Assembly: GCF_027409185.1 (NCBI RefSeq)
Contig: NC_084478.1
Span: 82,381,624 to 82,445,623, forward strand
Source of the DNA: Cynocephalus volans
Lineage: Eukaryota; Chordata; Mammalia; Dermoptera; Cynocephalidae
Direction of reading: 5' to 3'
Length of the DNA stretch: 64,000 nucleotides
This document shows positions 11,297 through 25,829 of this stretch, piece after piece (the first letter of the stretch is position 1; each line of letters begins with the position of its first letter). A program made the position numbers and the translations under genes. The notes beneath the pieces are model-generated. The model made no database searches. It was not told the origin of the DNA and was given only the letters and a program-made list of their open reading frames with translations.

Positions 11297-14200
11297 GCCA
11301 TGAGTAAATCAACCCTGTTCAATAATAACTCTTAATGTAAAAGGATTAAATTCCCCACTCAACAGACAGACTGACTGACTGGATTAAAATGACAGACCCA
11401 ACAATATGCTGCCTTCAAGAAACTCACCTCACCTGTAAAGACACATAGACTAAAAGCGAAAGGATGGAAAAAGATATCCTATGCAAATAGAAATGAAAAA
11501 CGAGCTGGAGTAGCTATTCTTATATCAGATAAAATAGACTTTAAAACAAAAACTATGAAAAGAGATAAAGAAGCCACTATGTAATGATAAAATTATCTAT
11601 CCATCAAGAAGACATAACAATCATAAATACAGACTCACGCAACATAGGTGCAGCCAGATTTATAAAGCAATCACTATTTGACCTAAAGAATGAGATAGAC
11701 ACTAATAACATAATAGCAGGGGACCTGAACACCCCACTCTCAACATTGGATGGATCATCTAGGCAAAAAATCAACAGATAAACACAAGGTCTAAACAGCA
11801 CTTTAGACCAATTGGACTTAGCAGATATCTACAGAACATTCCATCCAACAACCTCAGAATATCAATTCCTCTCATCAAGACATGGAACATTCTCCAGGAT
11901 AAACCACATGTTAAGTCACAAATCAAGTCTGAACAAATTTTTAAAAATTGGAAATATTCCATATATTTTTTCAGATCACAATGGATTAAAATTAGAAATC
12001 AACAACAACAACAACAACAACAAAACTCAGGAAACTGTACAAACACATGGAAATTAAACAGCATTACTTAATAACATATGGGTCCAAGAAGAACCTAAAC
12101 AGGAAATCAAAAACAATTATTGAAACTATTAACAATAATGACACATCATACGAAAACGTGTGGGATACTGCAAAAGCAATACTAAGGGGAAAATTTATCA
12201 CATTAAATGCTTACTGCAGAAGAATAGAAAGATGGCAAACAACCTAACACTTCACCTTAAAGACCAAGAGAAACAAGAACAATCCAAACCCAAACGTAGT
12301 AGATGGAAATAAATAATTCAGATGAGAGTAGAACTAAATGAAATAGAAAACTAAAACTGACACAAGATCAATGAGACAAAAAGTTGATTTTCTGAAAAAA
12401 TAAAATTGACAAAAAATTAGTGAGGTAAACTAAAAAAAGAAGAGAGAAGACACAAATAAGAAAAACTAGAAATGAAAAAGGCAATATTACAACTGATACC
12501 TCAGAAATACAAGGAATCATTAGAGACTACTATAAACAACCATATGTGAACAAATATGAAAATGTGGAGGAAATGGATAAATTTCTGGACACATATAAAC
12601 TACCGAAACTGATCCGAGGAGATATAGAAAATCTGAACAGGAGAATAACAATAAAAGAGATTGAAGCTGTTTTCAGGAGTCTCTCAGCAAAGAAAAGCCC
12701 AGGACTGGATGGGTTCACTGGAGAATTCTACCAAACATTCAAAGAGGAATTGATATCAATTCATTACAAACTATTCCAAAAGAATGAAACAGAAGCCATT
12801 CTCCCAAACTCATTTGATGAGGCAAACATTACCCTGACACCAAAACCAGACAAAGACAGAACAAAAAAAAAGAAAACTACAGGCCAATATCCTTGATGAA
12901 TATAGATGCGAAAATCCTCAATAAAATATTAGCTAACAGAATACAGCAACACATACAAAAAATTATACACCATGATCAAGTGGAATTCATCTCAGGGATG
13001 AAAGCTTGGTTCAACATAAGCAAATCAATAAATGTGATACACTGCATCAATTAAATCAAACACAAAAAACATATGATCATCTTTATAGATGCTGAAAATG
13101 CACTTGACAAAATTCAACATTCATTCATGATAAAGACTTTCTATAAGTTGTGTATAGATGGCAAGTATCTCAACACAATTAAAGCCATATACAATAAGCC
13201 CATTGCCAATATCATCGGGAATGGGGAAAAGCTGAAACTTTTCCCTCAAGAACAGGAACTAGACAAGGACACCCACTCTCACCACTCCTATTCAACATAG
13301 TGTTGGAAGTATTAGCCAGAGCAATCAGAGAAGAGAAGGAAGTAAAGGGCATCCAGATTGAAAAAGATGAAGTCAAACTGTCCGTGTTTGCAGATGACAT
13401 GATCCTGTACATTGAACGGCCTAAAGCCTCTACAAAAAAACTCTTAGAGTTCATAAATGACTTCAGCTAAGTTGCAGGACACAAAATCAACACACAAAAA
13501 TCAGTACCATTTCTATTCTCCAACAGTGAACATGCAGAAAAAGAAATCAAGAAAGCTAGCCCATTTACAATAGCCACCAAAAATATAAAATACTTAGGAA
13601 TAAAGTTAACCAAGGATGTGAAAAATCTCTGCAGAGAGTACTACAAATCATTATTGAAAGAAATTAAAGAGAACAGAAGATGGAAAGATATCCCATGCTC
13701 TTGGAATGGAAGAATTAACAATGTGAAATGTCCATATTACCCAAAGTGATCAGAGATTCAATGCAATCCCCATCAAAATTCCAATGACCTTTTTCTCAGA
13801 AATGGAAAAAACTATCCAGATATTTATATGGAATAACAAAAGACCACACATAGCCAAAGCAATCCTGAGCAAAAAAATAAAGCTAGAGGCATAACACTAC
13901 CTGGCTTTAAACTATACTACAAAGCTATAATAACCGAAACAACATGGTACTGGCAAAAAAAACCCAGACATACGAATCAATGGAATAGAATAGAGAACCC
14001 AGAAATCAACCCATACACCTACATCTGATCTTTGACAAAGGCACCAAGTCTACACACTGTGGAAGAGACTGCCTCTCCAGCAAATGGTGCTGGGAAAACC
14101 AGATATTCATATATAGGAGAATGAACCTAGACCCATACCTCTCACCATATATGATAGAGTTTGGATATGGTGTCCTCACCAAAACTCATGGTAATCTGAT

Positions 14201-15520
14201 CCCCAATGTGGCAGTGTTGGAAACTGATTGAGTCATGGGGGTAGATCTGTTATGAATGGATTAATTCTCTCCCTAGGTGGGGAGGGGAGTAATGAGTGAG
14301 TTTTCACTCCATTAGTTCCAGCAAGAGCTGATTGTTTAAAAGACCCTAGCACCTCCCCTCTCTCTCTCTTGCTTCCTCTCCCCATGTGATCTGCTTGTAC
14401 CCGCTGGCTGCCTGCCACTTTCTGCCATGTGTAGATGCAGCCTGAGGCCTGTGCCAGATGCAGTTGTCCCAGAATCAAAAGCCAAATAAACCTCCATTCT
14501 TTATAAATTACCCAGTCTCAGGTATTTCTGTTATAGAAACACAAAACAGACTAATACAATATACCAAAATCAACTGAAAATGGATTAAAGAACTAAATAT
14601 ACCTCCTGAAACAATAAAACTCCTTAAAAAAAACATAGGAGAAACACTCCAGGAAGTAGGAGTGGGTACAGACTTCATGAATATGACCCCCAAAGCACAG
14701 GCAACCAAAGGAAAAATAGAAAAATGAGATTACATCAAATTAAAAAGCTTCTGCACAGCAAAAGAAACAATAAACAGAGTGAAAAGACAACCAACAGAGT
14801 GGGAGAAAATATTTACAAAATATACATCTGACAAAGGATTAATATCCAGAATATACAAGGAACTCAAACAACTTAACAGCAAAAAAGCAAATAACCCAAT
14901 TTAAAAATGGGCTAAGGAGCTGAATAGGCATTTTGCAAAGGAAGATATACAAATGGCGAACAGCACATGAAAAGAAGCTCGGCATCACTCAGCATCCAAA
15001 AAATGCAAATCAAGACCTCTTTGAGATACCATCTCACTCCAGTCAGGATGGCTAATATCCAAAAGACTGAGAATGATAAATGCTGGTGAGGATGTGGAGA
15101 AAAAGGAACCCCCTACACAGTTGGTGGGACTGCAAAATAGTGCTGCCTTTATGGAAAATGGTATGGAAGTTCCTCAAATAATTACAGATAGATCTACCAT
15201 ATGACCCAGCTAATCCACTGCTGTGTATATACCCAGAAGAATGGAAATCATCATGTCAAAAGGATACCTGTACTCCCATGTTTATTGCAGTACTATTTAT
15301 AATAGCCAAGAGTTGGAACTAGCCAAAATGCCCATCATTGGATGAGTGGATAATGAAAATGTGGTACATCTACACAACAGAATACTACTCTGCTATTAAA
15401 AAGAATGAAATACTACCATTTGCAACAACATGGATGGACTTATAGAAAACTATATTAAGTGAAACAAGTCAGGCACAGAAAGAGTAATACCACATGTTCT
15501 CACTTATTTGTGGGAGCTAA
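11297..15520 (+). pseudogene. L1 ORF2 relic (L1-2)
   Basis: Endonuclease wording starts near 11330 ('ITLNVKGLNSPL'), with GDLNTPLS near 11720. RT sequence follows, with '[17 protein letters not shown]' near 12690 and the intact catalytic FADDM box at 13387-13401. The 3' part includes '[12 protein letters not shown]' near 13598 and the C-terminal region to ~15520. Multiple frameshifts and stops, plus a MaLR LTR inserted at 14152, inactivate it. ORF2p would supply endonuclease and reverse transcriptase for target-primed reverse transcription. Confidence 0.8.
14152..14558 (+). mobile_element. Solo MaLR LTR (MST/THE1-like)
   Basis: A 407-bp block starts TGATAGAGTTTGGATATGG and ends ACAGACTAATACA, the recognised MST/THE1-type LTR ends. 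It is flanked by perfect 5-bp repeats ATATA (14147-14151 and 14559-14563), the usual size for ERVL-MaLR elements. It holds 'gagtcatgggggtagatct' and an AATAAA signal (14485-14490). Excision restores continuous L1 ORF2 sequence, so it landed after L1-2. Confidence 0.92.
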
Positions 15521-15735
15521 AAATAAATAAATAAATAAATATACAAACAAATAAAGGGTGGGGGGAGGAAGATACAACAATCACAACAATTCTTTGAACC
15601 TGTTAAGACAAGTAACAGATAGGATGCAGTGGGGGGAGGGGGGAAAGAAGAACAGGTAAATGTATATTGAAAATATAAAATTCATAAATAAATAAATATA
15701 AATAAAATACATATATAAATAAATAATAAATGGTT

Positions 15736-18584
15736 CTAAGGAAGATTCTATACTGTGCTTCAATGATTACCCATGTTACTATGGTAACTCTTTACATATT
15801 TAAAGATTGCTATTAACTTTCTTCTCCTACATCAGTCTTCTGCTAATTCTCTGATGGCAAATATCAAATTGAAAGAGAAATCCTGTTTTTACTCCACCTG
15901 TTTCTCAGTAAGCCATAAAATAGTAACTAGTAAAATTTTCCTTGGTCATATACTATAATTCTTGTAGGTAAATGCTTTGTCTAATTCTAGCCTCTGATAT
16001 CTTGTATAGACAACCTGTTTGGAGAAGTAGTGCCTACTGCATTTCTAACATATCCCATTTTGATTTATCCTGATTTCTAATTTTCTCCACATATCCCACA
16101 TCTTAATCAAAACCACAGGTTCAGAGCGCATCTAACCTGAAACATCCCTCAAAGTACAACTTCCTTAATTTATAGATAAGGAAACTGGGATATTTAGAGG
16201 AAAATGGAACTGTCCAAATGGCAGACCTTGTGCTAGACCTTTCTCCTTGAAAGACAAGAAGGAAGCTTCAACAACTGAGCAATGTTCCTGACATAGAAAC
16301 AAGGATGGTGGGGGTCGCAGAAATAAAAGAGAAGTGAACAAAGCAATGAGAGACAGGAAAAATAATAAGAAAGCTAAAAGAAAGAATTGTAAAATTGGAG
16401 AACCACCAACCCCTGCATTAGATAAGATGATATCCCTTCTATCCCTCTTACTTTTTCTTCTTTCCCTTCACAAGCCATTAATATGTGAGTCTCTTTCAGA
16501 TTACTAAAGACACAGTGCCAAAAAAAAAAAAAAAAAAAAAAAGTACTGCATAAGGTTTCAAGTCACATAGCTGAACTGTCAGGATTTTCTGGTCCCTGAA
16601 TATAAGTGTTTGTTTAGTATATGGTCACTGAGTGTGCTGTATGTATTCTTTGGATTCTCTCACCCCCAACTCTTTCAATCTAGAAAACACTTTCTGATTT
16701 TAAATTAAAATCCCTGGCCTTTCTCCTGAATCTCTAAAGCCATCTCCCAATTTTTAAATGCTGTATTCATACCTATAAAAGTTAGACAAGCAAAGTCAGA
16801 AAATTACTCAGAGAAACTCATAAACTCACTTACAAAGGCACACTCCATCAGCTTCAATGCCTTCCCACCACCAAAGTGCAAAGGTGGGGATAAGTGAGCG
16901 TTGTGTAAGTATGGCAGACAACATTGTCATACAACTTTTTTCCTCACTAACCTGAGGTGCTTCCTTTTAAACAACGCACTCTCCCTCCTCTCTGTGCTTT
17001 TCAGATAAAATAGAGGAGATTCCACTCCTCCTGAAAGATTATTAGACCTTCCTCAATTATTTATCCACCGGAGGCCAGACCCAAATTGATGAGAAAAAGG
17101 AACTGGTAGGGTTTATTTCAGTGTAACCCATGGGTCATAAACACCTCCCTTCTAACAGTTTTTTTTCTTGAAAACAATAAAGAATAGGATCGCCCTTTTT
17201 ATTTGCTGTGAAAATTCTCACCTTTTCCTGCAATATAACCCCTGAAGAAAGCAGGGATGAAGAGGAACCCTGCTGCATATCAAAGCCATGTGAACTGTTA
17301 AAAGGGTATGTTGCTCCAATATGACAGATAAGACCTCAAAACCCCTAGACAAAGTAGAAGGCTATTTTCTTAGAACTCATAATTCCTAAACAAAGAGAGA
17401 AACATTAGCATTCAAGAGAAGCTTAGTTTTGGGCTTATCTCTCAGAACTCTTTAGTGCGCATGGGTAAGAGTGTCACCTTCACATTCAATAAATGAGGAA
17501 ATAAGAGGGGCAGGATAATGAAGTGACATCCCAGTGGGGAATGCACCTTTTTCCCAGGAGGGGGCCACATGGTGATGAACAGTCTCCTCACACCAATTCT
17601 TAGAATATTTGACAGAGAACACCCAGTTTTCAGCTAAGGAAGCTGGACTTCTAAAGAATGGATGTAACCTGTTGCCAAACAGTAAAAATTAAGATATGCC
17701 CAATTCTTCTGAATTTAATACTACACTTAATTGAGCTCTATGACTGGCCAGCACTGTAGGTTCGATCTTCAAATAGGCTTACTGACTTTTACTCTATTCC
17801 TAAGCCTCTCTAAACTCAGAAGGGACCTCATAGAATCTTGGGATTAGGGGATGTCTTAAAATGCCTCTAGCTCAATTAGCTATGCATCTAATTTTAAGAA
17901 CTGAATCCTTAGGTTTTGACATTACAACATCATGCAAGAGCCCCCATCTCAGAATATCAGAGTTTTCTGAAGACCATTAAAATTATAATGACTAAGCTAC
18001 TCCTTGTTTCAAACGAGGCCAAGCTTTAAAAAAAAATCATACACACATACACTATGACCCTGGCAAATTTGTATTTCTACCACTGCTGAAAAGCTAAGAG
18101 GCAGCAAATGAATGCCAGCATCTATCTAATAATTATACTTGTAATGTAACTGTCTTCTGTATTTTAAGCTATTCCATTGTCATAATCAAAATGATATGAT
18201 CACCAATAACATAGGGAAGCCCTCTAGAAAAACATTTTTTAAAAAATTCAAATGAGAATGTAGACCAGAACATTAGTCTAAGTGCAGCCTGTTTGGTAAT
18301 GATACTCCTTCTTGTTTATGGAATTTTAAAAATACATTTTATTCATTCAAACTGTTGTCTTATCTTTGATCTTCAAAAAAGAGAGAAAAATGTCTGCAAT
18401 CTTTCTTGGTGGTGGTGGATAGTCACTGCTCTTAGTTCCATTTAGTGTTCAAAAGCACAATTCTAATTTTAGAGATTAAATTATACCTCCAAAGAGAGCA
18501 AAGTTATAGCCTGCGAACTAACCAGGAAAAAAACAACTAAATTGATGGTGATAGATTCAGGAGTTTAAGAAGGTTGTTTTACAA
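15736..18584. other. Intergenic sequence, mostly unassigned
   Basis: No gene seen. A stretch at 16140-16215 ('ttatagataaggaaactggg') looks like an antisense MIR. A 24-base A run lies at about 16520-16543. The remainder is single-copy-looking, AT-rich and without long frames. Confidence 0.45.
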
Positions 18585-19735
18585 TTTCTTAAAAAATCGA
18601 AGACTTCTACATAGCAAAGGAAACAACCTGCAGAGTAAAGAAACAACCCACAGAATTTGAAAAAATATTTGCAAACTACGCATCTAATAAGGGGTTAATA
18701 TCCAATATAAATAAGAAAATCTAACAAATCAATAGCAAGAAAGCAAATAATATGATTAAAACATGGGCAAAGAATATGAATAGACATTTCTCAAAAGAAG
18801 ACATACAAATGGCCAATAGGTACATGAAAACATGCTCAACATCACTAATCAGGAAAATGCAAATCAATACCACAATGAGATATCACCTCACACCTGTTAG
18901 AATGGCTGTTATCAAAAAGACAAAAGATAACAAATGTTGGTGAATATGTAGAGAAAAGAAAACCCTTGCACACTGTTAATGGGAATGTAAATTACTACAG
19001 CCATTATGAACAACAGTATGGTGGTTGCTGAAAAATTTTAAAATACAACTACTGTATGATCCAGAAATCCCACTCCTAGGTATATATACAAAAGAAATGA
19101 AATCAATATGTAAAAAAGATATCTGCACCCTCCCCATGTTTACTGCAGCATTATTCACAATAGCCAAAATATTGAATCAAAGTGTCCAGTAATTGATGAA
19201 TGGATAAAGAAAATGTGGTATATACACACAATGAATACTATTCAGCCATAAAAAAGAAAGAGATTCTGTGATTTGCAACAACACAGATGAGCCTTATGTT
19301 AAGTAAAAGAAGCCAGGCACAGAAAGACAAATACTGGATGATCTCATTCATATGAGGAATCTAAAAAAATTTATCTCATAGAAGCAGAGACTAGAATGGT
19401 GGTTACCAGAGGCTGGGACACTTGGGGGGTGGAACTTGGGGACATGTTGTTCAAAGGTTACAAAACTACAGTTAGATAGGAGGAATAACTTGAAAAGATC
19501 TATTGTACAGCATGGTAACTATAGTTAAAGATGATATATTGTATTATTGAAAAATCCTAAGACAGTGGATGTTAAATATTCCCACCATGAAAATAATTTT
19601 GAGGTAATGCATATTTTAATTCCACAAAAATACTTTAAAACACCATGTTTTACATGACAAATACATCCAATATTATGTGTCAATTTAAGATAAATAAATA
19701 AATAAATTTGGGAAATAAATAAATAAAAATAAAAG
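18585..19735 (+). mobile_element. 5'-truncated L1 (L1MA-like) 3' end
   Basis: Begins in ORF2 C-terminal sequence ('acttctacatagcaaagga') and runs through 'caatactattcagccataaa'-type wording to a diagnostic L1MA 3' UTR: 'gaatggtggttaccagaggc' (19395), 'gtacagcatggtaactatag' (19505), and an (AAAT)n-rich tail. A partial ORF2 frame is open at 18752-18943. It is non-functional. Confidence 0.85.
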
Positions 19736-21012
19736 AAATATCTGTGTCCCTATACTAATTCTGATTACTAGTCCTGTATTCCTCTTCCATCCCCATTTAA
19801 TTATAATAAAAATTACCCTAGTATTTGAAGTAGAATTTGATTGTTAATGTTTTTGTTAGCATTTATGGTCCTATCTACATATGTCTATGCATAGGAAGTT
19901 CCCAGTTTCCATATGTAATTTTTATGCAAATAAATCAGGTCAAGAAACCATCATAATTTTCTGTATTTACATATATTACTATGGGCATTTCACATCCTTT
20001 ACATTATTTGTTTTTATCTATAGATGACTTTCTAACAAAAAAAATTATTCACTAGAATATGCAGGCTTTTGGTTTTCTAACATGCCCTTCAGTCTTATGT
20101 GGATACTCAGGACTCTTGTGAAGATGTAATGAGGTGATATAATGTAAAGTAAAAGAATAAAGTGATAAACAACCTTGAGAGGTTATTATTATTATTGTGT
20201 TATAATAATTGATTACTTAGTATTTCTACTAATTTTAATTTATTATGATTGATTGTGATTATGATCATATTTTGGTTATAATTAAAGACATGATTATTGT
20301 AATGATCAAAATTATTATTGAAAGCGGTTTAAGAAGTTATGATTTCTTTGAATATTTTTATTGTACTACAAATACAATATTTTCTATTTAACTCTATCCT
20401 TAGCTTATAGTTTTCAATGACTTTATACTTAAAAGTCTAGTGTTCTTATGAATAAGAAAAGCTTATGTCAGTCCCCCATGACCAATAATCCCCTACCCTC
20501 ACTCACACAGAAACACACACACACACACATATACTCACACATGCAGTAAACCCTATTTTACTTCAAAGCTGAACTTTTAAGGGTTTCATATATGAAAAGT
20601 TACTATTAGGAGAAGTTCCTTCCAAAGCAAGAAATGTATAGAGTGTGGGGAAAAAAGATGCTTCCAGCCACTAAAAGAAATGTCTGCTTATCTGTGGCTG
20701 TGGACTAGAGTTTATGACCATCTCTTTGAAAGATATTCATCTGATTTCACTGGCAGTTTTGGACTTTTTGATCTGGTGCTCCTCATTAGCCATCTGAAAG
20801 GTATAAACGGACCACTAGCAGAGGTGGAAGGTCTTCTAGCAGGATAGAAGAAACCCCCCATGCCTTTCCAGGGAAGCTGACTACTGCAAAAAGACCTCAG
20901 ATACCTAGCAGGGAGCCCCACTAGTTTGGAGACAGATAATGACTACTGAAACAAAAACCTCTCACCAACCTAAGGGGACAATTCACCTGTCTGGAAAAAA
21001 ATAATTATTTTG
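19736..21012. other. Intergenic sequence with a short coding-like stretch
   Basis: Very AT-rich at 19740-20460, with TTA/ATT-rich parts. A (CA)n microsatellite lies at about 20512-20529. A 55-codon open frame lies at 20680-20847 (listed under findings). The region ends with the left target-site copy of the L1 that begins at 21013. No repeat family recognised. Confidence 0.4.
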
Positions 21013-21258
21013 AACCACTGCAGGATACAGGCCAGGCAAGTCCCTGCCTCTGAGAGGCCTGACTCACCAAGCCCCAGGACCCGAGACAGCATCACTGAAC
21101 CAGCACCCACTGCAGGATCCAGTCCCCACCCCCTAGAGGCCTGACCAGATGACCCCCAGGCCCTGAGGCAGGAACAGGCAGCTGAGCATCAGCAAAACTC
21201 CCTGCCACTTCTGCAGACACCAGGGTGGAATGAGTGGACCACAAAACCCTCTTCCACA

Positions 21259-22264
21259 ATGACTACCCACCAATGGAGAGACATTAGAAATATGAAAAAC
21301 CAAGAAAGTACAGCTCCACCAAAGGAATACAATAACTCTATTAAGTTCTAGATCCTACAGAACAGGAAGTCCTTGAAATGACTGACAAGAAACTTTGAGC
21401 AACAATTCTAAGGAAACCAAATGAGATACACAAAGACTCAGTTAGATAACACAATGAAATGAGAAAAAGTATACAGGACCTGAAAAAAGAAATGTACAAA
21501 GAAATCAATGCCCTGAAAAAGAATGTAGCAGAGCTTCTAGAGCTGAAGGAGTCATTCAAAGAAATTTAAAAAAAAAAAAAAAACACAACGGAGGACTTAA
21601 CCAGCAGGCTAGAACAAGCAGAGGAGAGAATTTCTGACCTTGAAGATGGCCTATTCAAAATAACACAGGTAGACAAAAAAGAAAAAAGAAAGAAAAAAGA
21701 ATTTTAAAAAATGAAGAAAACCTAAGATAGAATCTAAGAGAGATAACAGAAAACCTTAAGCACTCAAATTTCTGAATCATGGGTAATCCGGAAAGGGAGG
21801 AAAAAGGAAATGGCACGGAAAATATATTCATTGAAATAATAGCAAAAATCTTCCCAGGTATAGGGAGAGATACAGATCTTAAGATTCTGTAGACTCAAAG
21901 ATCCCCAAACATATTCAGCCCCAAAAGGTCCTCTCCAAGACATGTTATAGTCAAATTGGCAAAACACAAAGACAAGAGAGAATCTTAAAAGCTACGGTGT
22001 GAAGTCACCTATGAGGGACTCTGTATCAGACAAACACCAGACTTTTCATCAGAAACCCTAAAAGCCAGAAGAGAATGGGATGATATATTCAAAATAGTAA
22101 AAGACAAAAAATTGCCAGCCAAGAATACTTTACCCAGCAAGGCTATCCTTCTGAAATGAAGGGCAAATAGTATATTTCCCAGAAAAACAAAAACCACAGG
22201 AGTTCACCACCACACAACCAGCCTTACAAGATATTCTCAAGGGAATACTGCACCTGGTACCTGA
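21259..22264 (+). pseudogene. L1 ORF1 relic (L1-4)
   Basis: The ATG at 21259 starts MTTHQWRDIRNMKNQES. A coiled-coil region is visible near 21500-21620 ('NALKKNVAELLELKESF') and an RNA-binding-like part near 21900-22180. It ends at the TGA around 22262. Frameshifts, including one in a 17-A run near 21567, break the frame. Confidence 0.75.
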
Positions 22265-25008
22265 AAAACAACCATCACTACCATGAGAACCCAAGAAAAA
22301 GCAAAACTCACCAGTAAAATAAAAATACAAACAATAAAGAGAAGAAAAGTTTATCTACCATCCCAAGAAACTAACGAACACAGAAAACAAACAGTAAACC
22401 AGAAAGAAAGGAAAAAAAGATATTTAAAACACCCAAACAAAAATCAATAAAATGCCAGGAGTAGATTAACATCTTTAAATAATAACTTAATTGCAAAAGG
22501 ATTAAATTCCCCACTCAAGGGACACAGACTGAATGATTGTATTAAAAAGATGGACCCAACAATATGCTGCCTTCAAGACACTCACCTCACCTGTAAAGAC
22601 ACACATAGACTAAGAGTGAAAGTATGGAAAAAGATATACCATGCAACTAGAAATGAAAAACAAGCTATTCTTCTATCAGATAAAATAGACTTTAAACTAA
22701 AAACCATAAAAAGAGATTTAAAAAAAGGCCACTATGTAATGATAAAAGAATGTATCCACCAAGAAGACAAAACAATCATAAATATTTGTGTACCCAAAAT
22801 TGGAGCAGCCAAATTTATAAAGCAAACACTATTAGACCTAAAGAAAGAGATACCCACTAATACTGTAATAGTATGGTAACTAAACAGCCCACTCTCGACA
22901 GAGAAACACAAGATCTAAACAAAACTTTAGACCAATTGGAGTTGGCAGATATCTACAGAACATTTCATCCAACAACCTCAGAATATTCATTTTTTTTCAT
23001 CAGTACATGGAACATTCTCCAGGATAGACAACATGTTAGGTCACAAATCAAGTCTCAACAAATTCAAAAAAAGTGGAATTATTCCATGTATTTTTTCAGA
23101 CCACAATGGATTAAAACTAGAAATTGATAACGAATGCAACTCTGGAAACTATACAAAAACATGAAAATTAAACAACATTCTACTTAATGATATATGGGTC
23201 CAAGAAGAAACTAAACAGGAAATCAAAAAATTTCTTGAAACTAGTGAAAATAATGACACATCTCACCAAAACCTGTGTGATACTGAAAAAGCAGTAGTAA
23301 CAGGGAAATTATTGCATTAAATGCTTACTTCAGAAGAATGGAAAGATGGCAAGTAAACAACCTAACACTTCACCTTAAAGAATTAGAAAAACAAGAACAA
23401 TCCAAACCCAAAGTCAGTAGATGGAAAGAAATAATTAAGATCAGAGCAGAACTAAACGAAACAAATGTACAAAAAATGATACAAAAGATCAATGGAACAA
23501 AAAGTTGGTTTTCTGAAAAGATAAATAAAATTGACAAACCATTAGCAAGGCTAACTAAAAAAAGAAGAGAGAAGACACAAATAACAAAAACTAGAAATGA
23601 AAAATGGGATATTACAACCAGTACCTCAGAAATAAAAGGAATCATTAGAGACTACCATAAACAACTATACAGCAACAAACTTGAAAATCTGGAAGAAACT
23701 GGTAAATTTCCCCACAAACTACCAAGACTGAGCCAAGAAGACATAGAAAATCTGAACTGACCAATAACAATCAAAGAGATTAAAGCTGTTATCAGCAGTC
23801 TTCTTACAAAGAAAAACCCAGTACCAGATGGCTTCACTACAGAATTCTACCAAACCTTTAAAGAAGAATTAATACCAATTTTCCTCGAACTATTCCAAAA
23901 AATTGAAAGAGAAGCCATTCTCTCAAACTCATTCTATGAGGCAAACATCACCCTGATACCAAAACCAAACCTAGATACAACAAAAAATGAAACTTACAGA
24001 CCAATATACTTGACGAATATAGAGACAAAAATCCTCAATAAAATACTAGCTAATAGAATACAGAAACACATACATAAAATTATACACCATGATCAAGTGG
24101 GATTCATCCCAGGGATGCAAGCTTGGTTCAACGTACACAAATCAATAAATGTGATACACCACATCAACAAAATCGAAGACAAAAACCATACAATCATCTC
24201 TATAGACACTGATAAAACATTTGACAAATTTCAATATTCATTCATGATAAAGACTCTTTATAAGTTGGGTATAGAAGGAAAGTATCTCAACACAATTAAA
24301 GCCATATATGACAAACCCATTGCCAATATCATCCTGAAAGGAGAAAAGTTTAAAGGTTTCCCCTTAAGAACAGGAACAAGAGAAGGGTGCCCACTCTCAC
24401 CACTCCTATTCAACATAGTGTTGGAAGTACTAGCCAGAGCAATCAGAGAAAAAAAGGAAATAATGTGCATCCAGATTGGAAAAGATGAAGTCAAACTGTC
24501 CCTGTTTGTGGATAATATGATCCTATATATAGAACAACCCAAAGAGTACCCCAAAACCTCTTAGAGTTGATAAATTATTTCAGCAAAGTTGCAGGATACA
24601 AAATCAACACACAAAAATCAGTAGCATTTCTATACTCCAACAATGAATTAGCAGAAAAAGAAGTCAAGAAAGCCAGCCTATTTATAATGGTCACTAAAAA
24701 AATAAAACACAGGAATAAAGTTAACCAAGGATTTGAAAAAACTCTATGAAGAGAACTACAAACCACTGTTGAGAGAAATTAAAGAGGACACAAGAAGATG
24801 GAAAGATATCCCATGCTCTTGGATTGGAAAAATTAACATTGTGAAAATGTCCACACTACCCAAAGTGATCTACAGATTCAATGCAATCCCCATCTTAATT
24901 CCAATGACATTTTCCTAAGAAATGGAAAAAACAATCCTAACTTTCACATGGAATAACAAAAGATCATGCATAGCCAAAGCAATCCTGAGCAAAAAAATAA
25001 AGCTGGAG

Positions 25009-25030
25009 TTCTGATCAAGATGGCAGAATA
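25009..25030 (+). promoter_or_regulatory. YY1-type motif at 5' end of the composite retroposon
   Basis: CAAGATGGC at 25016-25024, eight bases from the inferred first base, as in the L1s starting at 8338 and ~29333. It implies this copy is full-length and kept an L1-type start-site element. Confidence 0.55.
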
Positions 25031-25829
25031 GATGATCCTCAATGTCATTCTCTCCCAGAAATCAACGAATTTACAACTATAAAAATGTAATATCAGCCAG
25101 GCTGGGGCTGTTGGAGCTCAGGGGAAGAGGAGGAGAGACCTATGGAGCTCATGAAAGTGGGAGAAACCATGATGAGAGAAAGAAAAAATTGCACTCAGTG
25201 TTTTGGGCCACGGCCACTTTAATGCTGGAGTGCATGGAGCAGGAGCTGTCAGAAGCCACAACTGTGTCCTTTAGATGGAGTTACTTGGAGGTGGAAGGGG
25301 AGAAGAGGACTTTGGTGTCCCCTAGGACAGCGAGACCACTAATAGGGTTCCTGTGAACCCATGCAGGAGTGAGGAGCCAGAATAGCTGAAAAAGGGAAGT
25401 CATTAAGAGGCCAGTGAGTCAAGGCAAGGGACCAGCACAGGGCCATCACATGGGAAGTGTTTGGAGCATGGGTGGTGGGGGAGACAGGCCCACCGGGAGA
25501 ACACTGGGACACAGCAAGGACAGCCGATCCAACCCCCAATCAGCACAGGACTACTCAGAGGAGACTGGTCAGGAATGCAGAATTGCATGGGGTGCAGTTT
25601 GATGAAAAAAATCAGGCCCAGATCAGAGTTTCTACACAACCCAGGTGCACCAAGTCTCTGGAGAGCTGGAAGTACCTATAAGGTCAACCATTAAACCCTG
25701 AGTGGCACAAAAAGCTTTCCCTAGGGAAACAGCAACAAAGCAGCAATTTAGCTGAACATCACAGCTCAAGAATTTGTTCCCACAGGAAGTTCCATCATGT
25801 TAGAAGTAAGCAAAGGACAAAAAATTAGT

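Larger units (their letters stand above)
8338..15735 (+). mobile_element. Long L1 element (copy L1-2), chimeric 5' end
   Basis: About 7.4 kb of + strand L1, carrying an inserted 407-bp LTR. It starts ggggga with CAAGATGGC (8351-8359), the YY1-type motif of L1 5' ends. In order it holds a 5' UTR with a 60-bp tandem repeat, the start of one ORF1 (about 9628-9912), then a second 5'-UTR tail and ORF1 (9913-11110), ORF2 (about 11297-15520) and a G-rich 3' UTR with A-rich tail. The second 5'-UTR/ORF1 matches the element at 21013-28432, so the 5' 1.57 kb derives from another L1 lineage. Many frameshifts and stops make it inactive. I find no clear target-site duplication. Confidence 0.9.

Noticed and set aside
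24010..24564. 184-codon RT frame as a living gene
   Set aside because: It is L1 ORF2 with the catalytic box changed to FVDNM, flanked by frameshifts and split by a later insertion.
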